DNA of 64,000 nucleotides from Pseudomonas antarctica. GTDB taxonomy: Bacteria; Pseudomonadota; Gammaproteobacteria; Pseudomonadales; Pseudomonadaceae. Positions 16,237 through 25,531 of the stretch are shown one piece after another. Location: the NCBI RefSeq assembly GCF_001647715.1, contig NZ_CP015600.1, forward strand, positions 6,138,001 through 6,202,000, read 5' to 3'. Under the pieces are notes generated by a model. That model saw nothing but the letters and a program-made list of their open reading frames with translations. It was not told the DNA's origin and ran no database searches. Position 1 is the first letter of the stretch. Each line of letters starts with the position of its first letter. The position numbers and the translations under genes were made by a program.

Positions 16237-17853
16237 CTAACCGATTTGTCGTGCAGAGCGTCGGATCAGGCCGATCACCGGCAACAGGCCCACCAACACC
16301 AGTGTCAGTGCCGGCAACGACGCCCGCGCCCATTCCCCTTCACTGGTCATTTCAAAGATCCGTACCGCCAGGGTGTCCCAGCCAAACGGGCGCATCAGCA
16401 GGGTCGCAGGCATTTCCTTGAGCACATCGACGAACACCAGCAGCGCCGCGCTCAATGTCCCCGGCAGCAATAGCGGCAGATACACTTTGCAAAACAGTCG
16501 TGGCCCACTTACGCCGAGGCTGCGCGCCGCTTCCGGTAAAGACGGCCGGATTCGCGCCAGGCTGTTTTCCAGCGGCCCGTAGGCCACCGCCAGAAAACGC
16601 ACCAGATACGCCAGGACCAGCGCGGACAGGCTACCGAGCAACAAAGGCTTGCCAGCACCGCCGAGCCAACCTGACAACGGCACTACCAGCTCACGGTCCA
16701 GGTAGCTGAACGCCAGCATGATCGACACCGCCAGCACAGAGCCCGGCAAGGCATAGCCGACATTGGCCAGGCTGATTCCGGAGCGAATCGCGCGCGTCGG
16801 CGCCAGACGGTTGGCAAAGGCCAATATCAACGCAACGCTGACCGTGATCAGGGCCGCGATGCCGCCCAGGTAGAGGGTGTGAACGATCAAGCCGGTATAA
16901 CGCTCATCCAGATCGAACCGACCCCGCTGCCAGAACCAGGCAACCAGTTGCAGCATCGGGATAACAAAGGCACAGGCAAACACCAAACCACACCAAGCAC
17001 TGGCAGCTGCGGCCTTGAACCCGCGCAGGTGATACAGCGCCTTGCCGCGTGGCCGCTCATTGCCCGCGCGGCTGGCACCTCGGGCACGTCGTTCGCCATA
17101 GAGCACCAGCATTACCACCAGCAGCAACAGGCTGGCGAGTTGGGCGGCGCTGGAAAGGCTGAAAAAGCCGTACCACGTCTTGTAGATGGCGGTGGTAAAG
17201 GTGTCGAAGTTGAATACCGAGACTGCGCCGAAATCTGCCAGGGTCTCCATCAACGCCAACGCTACGCCAGCGCCAATCGCCGGACGTGCCATGGGCAGCG
17301 CCACGCGCCAGAACGCTTGCCAGGGCGATTGGCCGAGCACTCGCGCCGCCTCCATCAAGCCTTTGCCCTGAGCCAAAAACGCGGTGCGCGCCAGAAGATA
17401 GACGTAGGGGTAGAACACCAGCACCAACACGATGATCACACCGCCAGTGGAACGCACGCGCGGCAGGCGTAGACCGCTGCCCAACCATTCACGCAGCAGG
17501 GTTTGGACCGGCCCTGCGAAATCGAGCAGGCCGACAAACACGAAGGCCAGCACGTAGGCAGGAATAGCGAAAGGCAGCATCAGGGCCCAGTCGAGCCAGC
17601 GCCGCCCGGGAAATTCGCAGAGGCTGGTCAGCCAGGCCAGGCTCACGCCGAGCAGCGTCACACCAACGCCGACGCCCAGCACCAGGGTCAGCGTGTTGCC
17701 CAGCAGACGTGGCATCTGGGTTTCCCACAAGTGCGACCAGATCTGCGTGTCGATGCTTTGCCAGGACAGCAACAGCACGCTCAGCGGCAGCAGTACCAGA
17801 GCGGCGACGGTGAAGACCGGCAGGTACCAGCGGCGTTGGGCGGGGTGGGCCAA
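16237..17853 (-). CDS. Ferric iron ABC transporter permease (FbpB/HitB type)
   Basis: Inner-membrane permease of 538 residues made of two fused halves, each with about six membrane helices and an EAA loop (AARVLGQSPWQAFWRVALP and AARSLGVSGPRLFCKVYLPL). Such double permeases serve Fe(III) uptake systems. It lies downstream of the iron-binding protein on the same strand, with a 159-bp gap containing a REPIN. No ATP-binding subunit is adjacent, so the transporter must borrow or be served by a distant ATPase gene. Confidence 0.88.
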   Translation of the reverse strand: MAHPAQRRWYLPVFTVAALVLLPLSVLLLSWQSIDTQIWSHLWETQMPRLLGNTLTLVLGVGVGVTLLGVSLAWLTSLCEFPGRRWLDWALMLPFAIPAYVLAFVFVGLLDFAGPVQTLLREWLGSGLRLPRVRSTGGVIIVLVLVFYPYVYLLARTAFLAQGKGLMEAARVLGQSPWQAFWRVALPMARPAIGAGVALALMETLADFGAVSVFNFDTFTTAIYKTWYGFFSLSSAAQLASLLLLVVMLVLYGERRARGASRAGNERPRGKALYHLRGFKAAAASAWCGLVFACAFVIPMLQLVAWFWQRGRFDLDERYTGLIVHTLYLGGIAALITVSVALILAFANRLAPTRAIRSGISLANVGYALPGSVLAVSIMLAFSYLDRELVVPLSGWLGGAGKPLLLGSLSALVLAYLVRFLAVAYGPLENSLARIRPSLPEAARSLGVSGPRLFCKVYLPLLLPGTLSAALLVFVDVLKEMPATLLMRPFGWDTLAVRIFEMTSEGEWARASLPALTLVLVGLLPVIGLIRRSARQIG

Positions 17854-17900
17854 GGAAAAACTCTCGGGAAAATGAAGGTTTTGAAGTCGTCGCTAACCAA

Positions 17901-17988
17901 TGTGGGAGCTGGCTTGCCTGCGATGCAGGCACCTGGGTGTGTCAGTCACTCCTCGGTGAGGCTATCGCAGGCAAGCCAGCTCCCACAT
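17901..17988. repeat. REPIN inside the iron ABC locus
   Basis: TGTGGGAGCTGGCTTGCCTG at 17901 and its inverse ending at 17988. It lies between the binding-protein and permease genes and could stabilise or separate their transcripts. Confidence 0.87.
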
Positions 17989-18012
17989 TTTGATCAGCGG
18001 CGTTCTAAAAAT

Positions 18013-19017
18013 TTAGTTCCAGCCAGCGCGGTCCATCAAGCGAATGGCCTCAGCCTGGCGCTTGCCCGCCACTTCCACCGGCAAGGTATCGGCGATGAAC
18101 TTGCCCCAGGTCGCCACTTCCGCTGACGGCGGCACGGCAGGGTTAGCCGGGAACTCCTGGTTCACATCGGCAAAAATCTTCTGCGCCTCAGCCGTGGTCA
18201 TCCACTCCACCAAGGCCTTGGCAGCCTCCGGGTGCGGCGCATGCTTGGTCAGGCCAATGCCTGACAGGTTCACGTGCACGCCACGGTCGCCCTGGTTCGG
18301 CCAGAACAGCTTCACCGCCAGGTCCGGCTTCTGCTTGTGCAGGCGGCCATAGTAGTAGGTGTTGACGATACCCACGTCGCACTGCCCGGCGTTGATGGCT
18401 TCAAGCACTGCGATGTCATCGGAGAACACGTCGGTGGACAGGTTGCTGACCCAGCCCTTGACGATTTCTTCGGTCCTGGCCGCGCCATGGGTTTCGATCA
18501 GGGTGGCAGTCAGCGACTGGTTGTAGACCTTTTTTGCGGTGCGCAGGCACAGTCGACCTTCCCACTGCTTGTCGGCCAGGGCTTCGTAAGTGGTCAAGTC
18601 GCCCGGTTTTACCCGGTCAGTGGAATAGGCGATGGTCCGCGCGCGCAGGCTAAGACCCGTCCACGCGTGGCTGGAAGCGCGGTATTGCAGGGGAATGTTC
18701 TTATTGATCACTTCAGAGGTGAACGGCTGCAGGATGCCCATCTGCTCGGCCTGCCAGAGGTTGCCGGCGTCGACGGTCAGCAGCAGGTCAGCCGTAGCGT
18801 TTTCGCCTTCGGCCTTGATCCGCTGCATCAGCGGGGCTTCCTTGTCGGTGATGAACTTCACCTGCACCCCGGTTTTCTGGGTGTAGGCGTCGAACACCGG
18901 CTTGATCAGTTCGTCGATGCGCGAGGAGTAGACCACGACTTCGTCGGCTGCCTGCACGGTGGTGCTGCCGATAAGGGTGAGTGCCAGGGCAGTCAGGAGG
19001 CGCTTGGGTGCCAACAT
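18013..19017 (-). CDS. Ferric iron ABC transporter substrate-binding protein (FbpA/HitA type)
   Basis: Periplasmic Fe(III)-binding protein, 334 residues. The signal peptide ends QAADE, followed by [19 protein letters not shown], the family start. Near residue 235 the sequence [15 protein letters not shown] holds the paired tyrosines that ligate iron in FbpA homologues. [20 protein letters not shown] is the conserved C-terminal block. It is the first gene of the iron ABC pair. A Fur-box-like sequence lies just upstream (19048-19067), consistent with iron-repressed expression. Confidence 0.9.
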   Translation of the reverse strand: MLAPKRLLTALALTLIGSTTVQAADEVVVYSSRIDELIKPVFDAYTQKTGVQVKFITDKEAPLMQRIKAEGENATADLLLTVDAGNLWQAEQMGILQPFTSEVINKNIPLQYRASSHAWTGLSLRARTIAYSTDRVKPGDLTTYEALADKQWEGRLCLRTAKKVYNQSLTATLIETHGAARTEEIVKGWVSNLSTDVFSDDIAVLEAINAGQCDVGIVNTYYYGRLHKQKPDLAVKLFWPNQGDRGVHVNLSGIGLTKHAPHPEAAKALVEWMTTAEAQKIFADVNQEFPANPAVPPSAEVATWGKFIADTLPVEVAGKRQAEAIRLMDRAGWN

Positions 19018-19047
19018 GGGTGCGGTCTCTCATTTGCAAAAAGAGGG

Positions 19048-19067
19048 CAAATGATAAGGACTCACAT
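19048..19067. promoter_or_regulatory. Possible Fur box upstream of the iron-binding protein gene
   Basis: GCAAATGATAAGGACTCACA contains ATGATAA and matches the Fur 7-1-7 pattern TGATAAT-N-ATTATCA at about 10 of 14 positions. It lies roughly 30-50 bp upstream of the start codon, within the expected promoter. Confidence 0.4.
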
Positions 19068-19133
19068 TGGTAGCGCTCGACGGAGGAGTTACCAGATGTT
19101 GCACAGCCGGATTTGCGCGAGCGCTGATGGCCT

Positions 19134-19161
19134 CATCGCGGGCAAGCCCGGCTCCCACAGG
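19134..19161. repeat. Single REP unit
   Basis: ATCGCGGGCAAGCCCGGCTC followed by CCACAG is one half of the REPIN found at 540-606, without an inverted partner. Confidence 0.75.
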
Positions 19162-19175
19162 GACTGCATTTCAAG

Positions 19176-20399
19176 TCAGGGCTTGGCCAGCTCCGGCAGA
19201 TCTCCCGTCAACCCCAGGGCCTGACGTACAAAAACCGCTTTGGCTTCGGGCATCTGGTCGACCATTTTCAACCCGGCGTTGCGCAGCCAGCGTAAAGGCA
19301 GTTGATCGGCCTGGAACAAGCGCTCAAAGCCTTCCATCGCCGCCATCAACGCCAGGTTATGCGGCATGCGTCGACGCTCGTAGCGGCTCAGCACCTTCAC
19401 ATCGGCCAGGCGCTCGCCGCGCTCGGTAGCGGCCAACAACACTTCGGCCAGCACTGCTGCATCGAGAAAACCCAGGTTCACGCCCTGCCCCGCCAACGGG
19501 TGGATCACGTGCGCCGCATCGCCGATCAGCGCCAGGCCTTCAGACACATAACGTTTGGCGTGACGTTGGCGCAACGGCACGCACACACGCGGGTCGGCGC
19601 TGATCACCGTACCGAGCCGCCCTTCAAAGGCGCGCTCCAGTTCACGGCAGAAGCTGTCGTCATCCAGCGCCATCAGGCGTTCGGATTCAGCAGGTGTGGT
19701 CGACCAGACGATTGAGCACCAATCTTCTTGCCCGTCGCGCACCAGCGGCAAAAATGCCAGCGGGCCGGTATCGGTAAAGCGTTGCCACGCCGTGCGCTGG
19801 TGAGTCTGGCTGCTGCGCACGCTGGTGACGATGGCGTTGTGCAGGTAATCCCATTCACGCGTCGCGGTGCCGGTCAGGCGGCGCACGGCGGAGTGGGCAC
19901 CGTCGGCGGCAACCACCAGCGGTGCACGCAATTTGCGGCCATCGGCCAACGTCAGCAGCCAGTCATCACCGGAGCGACGCATCTGCTCCAGGCGCGCATT
20001 GGCCAGCAAGCCCAGGTCGCAATCGTGCAGGCGATCAAGCAACGCGTCCTGAACCACACGGTTCTCGACGATATGCCCCAGCACTTCGGCATGCACGCTG
20101 GCCGCCGAAAAGTGGATGTGCCCAGTGCCGCTGCCGTCCCACACCTGCATCTCACCGTAAGGGCTGGCGCGCCGCGACACGATGCCGTCCCACACGCCCA
20201 AGCGCTCGAGGATGCGCTGGCTGGCGCCCGACAAGGCGCTCACGCGGGGCTCGAAGGTCGCGTCACGGTCGAACGGCTTGACGCTCAGCGGGCTGCCATC
20301 GAGCAGCAGCACTTGCAGGCCACTGCCCTGCAACGCCAGCGCCAAGGCGCTCCCGACCATTCCGGCCCCGACAATCAGCACATCTGCGCGCATGTCCAT
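19176..20399 (-). CDS. ubiI: Ubiquinone biosynthesis FAD-dependent monooxygenase, UbiI/VisC type
   Basis: Flavin hydroxylase of the UbiH/COQ6 family, 407 residues, acting on the ubiquinone ring (C5 hydroxylation for UbiI). The N-terminal FAD loop is VLIVGAGMVGSALALAL. The DG motif lies in VVAADGAHSAVRR, and the second FAD motif is ALIGDAAHVIHPLAGQGVNL. It is the last gene of ygfB-pepP-ubiH-DUF4442-ubiI, 3 bp after the preceding stop. Assignment to UbiI rather than another UbiH-family paralogue rests on position and is less certain than the family. Confidence 0.88.
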   Translation of the reverse strand: MDMRADVLIVGAGMVGSALALALQGSGLQVLLLDGSPLSVKPFDRDATFEPRVSALSGASQRILERLGVWDGIVSRRASPYGEMQVWDGSGTGHIHFSAASVHAEVLGHIVENRVVQDALLDRLHDCDLGLLANARLEQMRRSGDDWLLTLADGRKLRAPLVVAADGAHSAVRRLTGTATREWDYLHNAIVTSVRSSQTHQRTAWQRFTDTGPLAFLPLVRDGQEDWCSIVWSTTPAESERLMALDDDSFCRELERAFEGRLGTVISADPRVCVPLRQRHAKRYVSEGLALIGDAAHVIHPLAGQGVNLGFLDAAVLAEVLLAATERGERLADVKVLSRYERRRMPHNLALMAAMEGFERLFQADQLPLRWLRNAGLKMVDQMPEAKAVFVRQALGLTGDLPELAKP

Positions 20400-20402
20400 G
20401 CT

Positions 20403-20888
20403 TTAAGCCTGTCTCGCTGGCGGCTTGCGCCGCACGTAAAGGGTTTTGTCGACCCGCGCCACCAAGGTGCCGGAGCCGTCATGAATCTGCACCTGAAGCT
20501 GGGGCAAGTACTTCTCACCCCCTTCGGTCTGTCCGCGAATCTCGTCCAGCAAGGCCTCGTCGATGGAAAACTCGGCATACACCGGGCCTTTGCCCGGCGA
20601 GATGAAATCGATACTCGCGGCCTTGTCCCAGACGATGTAGTCGCGACCCAGGTTCTCCATCAACAGCAACATGTAGAACGGGTCGACCATGGAATACAGG
20701 CTGCCGCCAAATTGCGTGCCGACGTAATTACGGTTGTACCAGCCCAGGCCCATGCGCACTTTGACGTGACGAAAGTCGGCGCTCATGTGCTGCACGCTTA
20801 TCCCCGCCCCCAGATAGGGCGGATAAAGGGTCATGACCCAACGCAATAGCCGCGCTTTACCCAAGCGTTCGATCAACCACTTACGCAT
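20403..20888 (-). CDS. DUF4442/hotdog-fold thioesterase-like protein
   Basis: 161 residues. The central FGGSLYSMVDPFYMLLLMENLGRDYIVWDKAASIDFISPGKG fits the hotdog-fold pattern of DUF4442 proteins, related to acyl-CoA thioesterases, with strands at the C-terminus (QVQIHDGSGTLVARVDKTLYVRRK). No signal peptide is seen. It overlaps the ubiH stop by 8 bp and is followed after 3 bp by ubiI, so it is translated within the ubiquinone operon. A role with quinone or acyl precursors is only inference. Confidence 0.82.
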   Translation of the reverse strand: MRKWLIERLGKARLLRWVMTLYPPYLGAGISVQHMSADFRHVKVRMGLGWYNRNYVGTQFGGSLYSMVDPFYMLLLMENLGRDYIVWDKAASIDFISPGKGPVYAEFSIDEALLDEIRGQTEGGEKYLPQLQVQIHDGSGTLVARVDKTLYVRRKPPARQA

Positions 20889-22068
20889 CGGGGCGCGTAC
20901 CCAAGCCCATGGCCTGGCGGGCGAACCAGCGTTTGGCCGGCGGCAGCAGGTCCAGGCCCAGCAGGCCCATATTGCGGCCCATGGCTACCAAGGGTTGAGC
21001 GCTGCCAAACAGGCGCGTGACTTGATCGGAGAAACCCACCGTGAGTTTCTGATCCAGGCGCTGGCGCTCGCGATAACCTTGCAACGTCGCCAGGTCCCCC
21101 GGCACCGCCGGCCCGGCCAGCAAGGCTTCGGCCAAGGCAGTCGCATCGCGCAGGGACAGGTTGAATCCCTGCCCGGCAATCGGGTGCAGGCTGTGGGCCG
21201 CATTGCCGAGGACTGCCAGGTGGGAGCGTACTTGTTCTTCCGCTTCCACCAGGCTCAGCGGATACAAATGACGAGCGCCCACTTGCTTCAGGGTACCCAG
21301 GCGGTAGCCGAACACGCCCTGCAGTTCGCTCAAGAAACTGCGCTCATCAAGGTTGGCCAGGCGCTGGGCGTCCATGCCGATGCGCGTCCAGACCAGCGCG
21401 CAACGATTGTCCGGCAGCGGCAGCAAGGCCATCGGGCCTTCATCGGTGAAGCGCTCGAAGGCTTCGCCGTTGTGTGCCTCGCTTGGGGTGATGTTGGCGA
21501 TCAGCGCACTCTGGTTGTACGGGCGTGTTTTTACACCGATGCCTAATTGCTCGCGCAAACCGGAGCGGCCACCATCGGCCAGCACCGCAAGGTCGCACTC
21601 CAACACGGTTTCATCATTGAGGGTCAGGCGATAGCCGTCAGGCAGCGGCTCCATGCGCGTGACTTCCGCCGGGCAACGCCAGCTCACCACTTCTTTGTCC
21701 AAACCTTGCCACAGGCATTGGCCGAGCCAGGCGTTTTCCACCACGTAACCGAGGGCAGGCACGCCTTCCTCCATCGCGGATAACCGCGCAGTGGAGAAGC
21801 GCCCACGGTCCGACACATGAATCTGCTTGATCGGCTCGGCGCGGCGGGAGATGGCTTGCCACAGGCCCAACCGCTGATAAATCTGACGAGCGCCGTAAGA
21901 CAACGCCGAAGAACGCGCATCGTAACTCGGCTGGTAATTGTCACCCGGCGCAAAGGGTTCGATCAGCACGATGTTCCAACCACGCGCCTTGGCGCCCGCC
22001 TGCAACGCCAGCGCCAGGCTCGCACCCACCAGGCCACCGCCGATTATCGCCAGGTTGACCCGGCTCAT
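20881..22068 (-). CDS. ubiH: 2-octaprenyl-6-methoxyphenol hydroxylase
   Basis: FAD monooxygenase, 395 residues, catalysing C1 hydroxylation in ubiquinone synthesis at the inner-membrane face. The FAD loop is LAIIGGGLVGASLALAL. The middle DG motif is AVLADGGRSGLREQL. The second FAD motif is LGNAAHSLHPIAGQGFNL, where Asn replaces the Asp of UbiI, as is usual in UbiH. The start overlaps the pepP stop by 4 bp (ATGA), showing translational coupling. Confidence 0.93.
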   Translation of the reverse strand: MSRVNLAIIGGGLVGASLALALQAGAKARGWNIVLIEPFAPGDNYQPSYDARSSALSYGARQIYQRLGLWQAISRRAEPIKQIHVSDRGRFSTARLSAMEEGVPALGYVVENAWLGQCLWQGLDKEVVSWRCPAEVTRMEPLPDGYRLTLNDETVLECDLAVLADGGRSGLREQLGIGVKTRPYNQSALIANITPSEAHNGEAFERFTDEGPMALLPLPDNRCALVWTRIGMDAQRLANLDERSFLSELQGVFGYRLGTLKQVGARHLYPLSLVEAEEQVRSHLAVLGNAAHSLHPIAGQGFNLSLRDATALAEALLAGPAVPGDLATLQGYRERQRLDQKLTVGFSDQVTRLFGSAQPLVAMGRNMGLLGLDLLPPAKRWFARQAMGLGTRPDA

Positions 22069-23387
22069 CGGGCAGCCGCCATCAGCGCTTCGATCTCGAC
22101 AACCGTCTTGGGCACGCCGCCGGTCAGAATTTCACAGCCTTGTTTGGTCACCACCACGTCGTCCTCGATGCGCACGCCAATGCCACGCCATTTCTTTGCT
22201 ACGTTCTGGTTGTCCGGCGAAATATAAATGCCGGGTTCCACGGTCAACGCCATGCCGACTTCCAGCACGCGCCATTCGCCGCCGACCTTGTACTCGCCCA
22301 CATCGTGGACATCCATGCCCAGCCAGTGGCCGGCGCGGTGCATATAAAACGCACGGTAGGCTTCGCTGGCGATCAACTCGTCGACATCGCCCTGCAACAG
22401 CCCCAGCTTCACCAGCCCGGCAGTAATGACTTTTACCGTCGCTTCATGGGCCTGGTTCCAGTGTTTGTTCGGCGCAATTTCGGCAAAGGCAGCTTCCTGG
22501 GACGCCAGCACAATCTCGTAAATCGCTTTTTGCTCGGGCGAAAACCTGCCGTTGACCGGCCAGGTACGGGTGATGTCGCTGGCGTAGCAGTCAATCTCGC
22601 AACCGGCATCGATCAGCACCAGGTCGCCGTCCTTTAGCACCGCGTCATTCTGCTGATAATGCAGGATGCAGCTGTTGCGCCCGGCGGCGACGATGGAGCC
22701 ATAGGCCGGCATTTTCGCGCCGCCCTTGCGAAATTCGTAATCCAGCTCGGCTTCCAGGCTGAATTCATACAACCCCGCGCGGCTGGCCTGCATGGCCTTC
22801 ACGTGGGCCGCACAGGAAATTCGCGCGGCCTCGCGCATCACTTTCACTTCTGCCGCCGATTTATACAGGCGCATGTCGTGGAGCAGATGATCCAGGGCAA
22901 CAAATTCGTTCGGCGGCTGGGCGCCCAGGTGCGCTTTAGAGCGGATCACGTTGATCCACTCCATCACATGCCGGTCGAACTCGGCGTTGCTGCCCATCGC
23001 CGAGTACACCCGGTCACGGCCTTCAATCAGGCCGGGCAGGATGTCGTCGATGTCGGTGATGGGGAATGCATCGTCGGCGCCAAAGTCACGGATCGCGCCT
23101 TCGGTGCCGGCGCGCAGGCCGTCCCACAATTCGCGTTCGGCGTTGCGTTCGCGGCAGAACAGCACGTACTCACCATGCTGGCGACCGGGCATCAGCACGA
23201 TCACCGCTTCGGGTTCGGGAAAACCGCTCAGGTACTGGAAGTCGCTGTCCTGGCGGTAGACGTGCTCGACATCACGATTGCGAATGGCCACGGCAGCGGC
23301 CGGCAGAATCGCGATGCTGTTGGGTTCCATCTGCGCCATGAGCGCCTTGCGGCGACGGGTGTATTCCGCTTTCGGGATATGGATCAT
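22065..23387 (-). CDS. pepP: Xaa-Pro aminopeptidase
   Basis: Dinuclear metal aminopeptidase that removes N-terminal residues preceding proline; 440 residues, normal for PepP. N-terminal domain 1-170; the catalytic pita-bread domain follows. The ligands lie in LIDAGCEIDCYASDITRTW (two Asp), MHRAGHWLGMDVHD (His), TVEPGIYIS (Glu) and RIEDDVVVT (Glu). It is the second gene of the ygfB-pepP-ubiH operon, 20 bp after ygfB. Confidence 0.95.
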   Translation of the reverse strand: MIHIPKAEYTRRRKALMAQMEPNSIAILPAAAVAIRNRDVEHVYRQDSDFQYLSGFPEPEAVIVLMPGRQHGEYVLFCRERNAERELWDGLRAGTEGAIRDFGADDAFPITDIDDILPGLIEGRDRVYSAMGSNAEFDRHVMEWINVIRSKAHLGAQPPNEFVALDHLLHDMRLYKSAAEVKVMREAARISCAAHVKAMQASRAGLYEFSLEAELDYEFRKGGAKMPAYGSIVAAGRNSCILHYQQNDAVLKDGDLVLIDAGCEIDCYASDITRTWPVNGRFSPEQKAIYEIVLASQEAAFAEIAPNKHWNQAHEATVKVITAGLVKLGLLQGDVDELIASEAYRAFYMHRAGHWLGMDVHDVGEYKVGGEWRVLEVGMALTVEPGIYISPDNQNVAKKWRGIGVRIEDDVVVTKQGCEILTGGVPKTVVEIEALMAAAR

Positions 23388-23407
23388 GGGCAGATGGGCT
23401 TCCTTTC

Positions 23408-23965
23408 TTAATGCAGCGAAGGCTTGGGTGCAGCGGGCTCAGCGGATTTTTTGGTCTCGGTGAACAGCAGCAGCGGCGCGACGCGCAGGTATTCCATCAC
23501 TTCCATGTAGTCGCCTTCGCCGTCTTCGGACTCTTCCAGGGCATCTTGCACCTGGGAGATGGCCGCCAAGTCTTGCAACACTTCCTTGGCATCGGTGCTC
23601 AGTTCCAGGCCGCCGGCGTTCACGCCGAAGCCGTGGAGGAAACCCTGGCACCATTGGCCCAGCGCCGCAGCGCGTTCGGTGAGTGGCGCGTCGTCGGTCG
23701 GCAACAGCAGGACTACGGTGACGTCATCACCGGTCAGCTCGCCCTTGACCATCTCTTGCAGGCCGATCAGCGCGTTACGCACGTTCTCGGTCGGTTCGGT
23801 TTCCAGCAGCTCGGCCACATCAGCCAGCCAGTTGTCGGCATCGAAGCCAACACCCGTGCAGCTGCGGCCCAACAACACGCCGTGCAGTTCGGCAGGCGAG
23901 CAAGGATGACCGCTGGAGCTCAGCAGTTTGGAAAAAGCGTCGTACGGGGAGTTCTGAATAGGCAT
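23408..23965 (-). CDS. UPF0149/YecA family protein YgfB
   Basis: 185 residues, mostly helical and acidic, with the family blocks [26 protein letters not shown] and [17 protein letters not shown]. In P. aeruginosa the homologue YgfB is a cytosolic regulator reported to dampen ampDh3 expression and so modulate beta-lactam resistance. First gene of the operon, divergent from the ZapB-like/zapA genes. No zinc-binding SEC-C tail is present. Confidence 0.87.
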   Translation of the reverse strand: MPIQNSPYDAFSKLLSSSGHPCSPAELHGVLLGRSCTGVGFDADNWLADVAELLETEPTENVRNALIGLQEMVKGELTGDDVTVVLLLPTDDAPLTERAAALGQWCQGFLHGFGVNAGGLELSTDAKEVLQDLAAISQVQDALEESEDGEGDYMEVMEYLRVAPLLLFTETKKSAEPAAPKPSLH

Positions 23966-24103
23966 GGTGAGCTAGGCGCCAGACGGCGCAATGTCTAGAA
24001 TGAAGCGCTGTATCCTAGCACCGGCAGACGTACCAAGACTATCGAGGGCGTCAGATCGTTTATCCTGCAGTTGCCATTCATCAGACAAATCCAGTGGAAC
24101 CCA

Positions 24104-24313
24104 ATGGAAGACACCGAACTGCAAGCGCTGATGGCCAGACTCGAGTTGCTAATTGATCGGGTCGAGCAACTTAAGAGTCAAAACGGACTCCTATTAGCTC
24201 AGGAAAAGACCTGGCGCGAGGAACGCGCTCACCTCATTGAAAAAAACGAAATCGCCCGGCGTAAGGTCGAATCGATGATTTCGCGCCTGAAGGCCCTGGA
24301 GCAAGACTCATGA
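24104..24313 (+). CDS. ZapB-like coiled-coil protein (TIGR02449 type)
   Basis: 69 residues, almost entirely a heptad-repeat coiled coil (LMARLELLIDRVEQLKSQNGLL and onward). ATG 24104 is preferred to the upstream TTG at 24071, which would add a non-coiled tail. The stop overlaps the zapA start by 4 bp (ATGA). Position and fold suggest a cell-division partner of ZapA, as ZapB is in E. coli; this is inference. Confidence 0.82.
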   Translation: MEDTELQALMARLELLIDRVEQLKSQNGLLLAQEKTWREERAHLIEKNEIARRKVESMISRLKALEQDS

Positions 24314-24627
24314 GTTCAAGCAATAGCGTTACCGTGCAGATCCTCGACAAAGAATATTCGATCATCTGCCCCCAGGAAGAACGCAGCAACCTGGTAAGTG
24401 CTGCCCGCTACCTGGACGGCAAAATGCGTGAAATCCGCAGCAGCGGCAAAGTCATCGGTGCCGACCGCATCGCCGTGATGGCTGCGCTGAACATTACCCA
24501 CGATCTGCTGCATAAGCAGGAACGGCCTGACGTTCAGGCCAACGGCTCAACGCGCGAGCAAGTGCGTGACCTGCTGGAACGCGTGGATCTGGTGCTTTCC
24601 ACCGATTCAGACGCACCCAAGGGCTGA
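24310..24627 (+). CDS. zapA: Cell division protein ZapA
   Basis: FtsZ-associated protein that bundles filaments at the Z ring; cytosolic, 105 residues. The N-terminal strand-helix domain contains VTVQILDKEYSIICPQEE and LVSAARYLDGKMREIRSSGKVIGADRIAVMAALNI, the ZapA signature; the C-terminus is a short coiled coil. It lies immediately upstream of 6S RNA and fau, the conserved gammaproteobacterial order. Confidence 0.94.
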   Translation: MSSSNSVTVQILDKEYSIICPQEERSNLVSAARYLDGKMREIRSSGKVIGADRIAVMAALNITHDLLHKQERPDVQANGSTREQVRDLLERVDLVLSTDSDAPKG

Positions 24628-24655
24628 TTGCCAAGTCTGTTTAAGGTATACTCGC

Positions 24656-24838
24656 CCGACTCCCTGGCGTGTTTGCCAGTCGGCGATGTCCCTGAGCCGA
24701 TTCGCACTACCCTGGAAGTTGCACGTTGGGCTGGTGTGCATGTCCGCTAGACGGAAAGCCTTAAAGCCTACTGCATCTTCCACCTTGAACTTTCGGGTTC
24801 AAGGGCTAAGTCGACAGCGGCTCTGTCGGGGAGCCTGA
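24656..24838 (+). ncRNA. ssrS: 6S RNA (ssrS)
   Basis: RNA of about 180 nt that mimics an open promoter and sequesters sigma-70 RNA polymerase in stationary phase. Evidence is position (between zapA and fau, where ssrS always lies in gammaproteobacteria) and structure. The 5' GACTCCC region can pair with the 3' GGGGAG region to form the closing stem. A hairpin CTTGAAC-TTTCG-GGTTCAAG lies at about 24784-24803. Exact ends are estimated. Confidence 0.85.
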
Positions 24839-24850
24839 ATTCCCAAACTC

Positions 24851-24880
24851 AATGCCAGTCCCAGGACTGGCATTGTTTTA
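24851..24880 (+). terminator. Intrinsic hairpin after 6S RNA
   Basis: AATGCCAGTCC-CA-GGACTGGCATT followed by GTTTTA. It ends just before fau and could terminate some ssrS transcripts. Confidence 0.8.
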
Positions 24881-24894
24881 TGAGCCGAAAAACC

Positions 24895-25524
24895 ATGACC
24901 GAACCTGCGCCGCTTTCCCGCCCGCAACTTCGACGCATGTTGCGCAAGGCCCGCCGCGAGCTGACGCCGAGCGAACAGCGTAAGGCAGCCCAAGGCCTGT
25001 ATCGGCAACTGGCACAGCAACCGCTGTTTCGCCGGGCCAGACATATCTCTTTGTATCTACCGACGGACGGCGAAATCGATCCGCGCTTGCTGCTGCGCGC
25101 CGCTCAGCGCCGGGGCAAGGCCACTTACCTGCCGGTGCTCAGTGCCTGGCCGCGAACCAAGATGGTGTTCCAGCGTGTGCGGCCTGGGGAGAAGTTGTTG
25201 CCCAATCGCTTTCGCATTCTTGAGCCGCGCGTGAATGCCAATCGCCAGCGCCCGGTATGGGCACTCGATCTCGTGCTGCTGCCGCTGGTGGGGTTCGATG
25301 ATGTGGGTGGGCGCCTGGGCATGGGCGGCGGGTTTTATGACCGCAGCCTGGCCTACCTCGCCAGGCGCCAAAGCTGGCGCAAGCCGACGCTGCTGGGGCT
25401 GGCCCACGAATGTCAGAAAGTCGAGCGCCTGGCGCAGGCAAGCTGGGACGTGCCACTGGCGGGCACCGTCACCGATAAGCAGTGGTATGTCGCAGAAACG
25501 TCGCTGGAGTCAGCGACGCCTTGA
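24895..25524 (+). CDS. fau: 5-formyltetrahydrofolate cyclo-ligase
   Basis: ATP-dependent enzyme converting 5-formyl-THF to 5,10-methenyl-THF; 209 residues. Motifs are RPQLRRMLRKARRELTP (N-terminal basic helix) and the ATP/Mg segment LLPLVGFDDVGGRLGMGGGFYDR. An upstream ATG at 24880 would add five residues but starts within the terminator hairpin, so 24895 is preferred. Linked to 6S RNA as ygfA is in E. coli. Confidence 0.92.
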   Translation: MTEPAPLSRPQLRRMLRKARRELTPSEQRKAAQGLYRQLAQQPLFRRARHISLYLPTDGEIDPRLLLRAAQRRGKATYLPVLSAWPRTKMVFQRVRPGEKLLPNRFRILEPRVNANRQRPVWALDLVLLPLVGFDDVGGRLGMGGGFYDRSLAYLARRQSWRKPTLLGLAHECQKVERLAQASWDVPLAGTVTDKQWYVAETSLESATP

Positions 25525-25531
25525 AAAAGTG

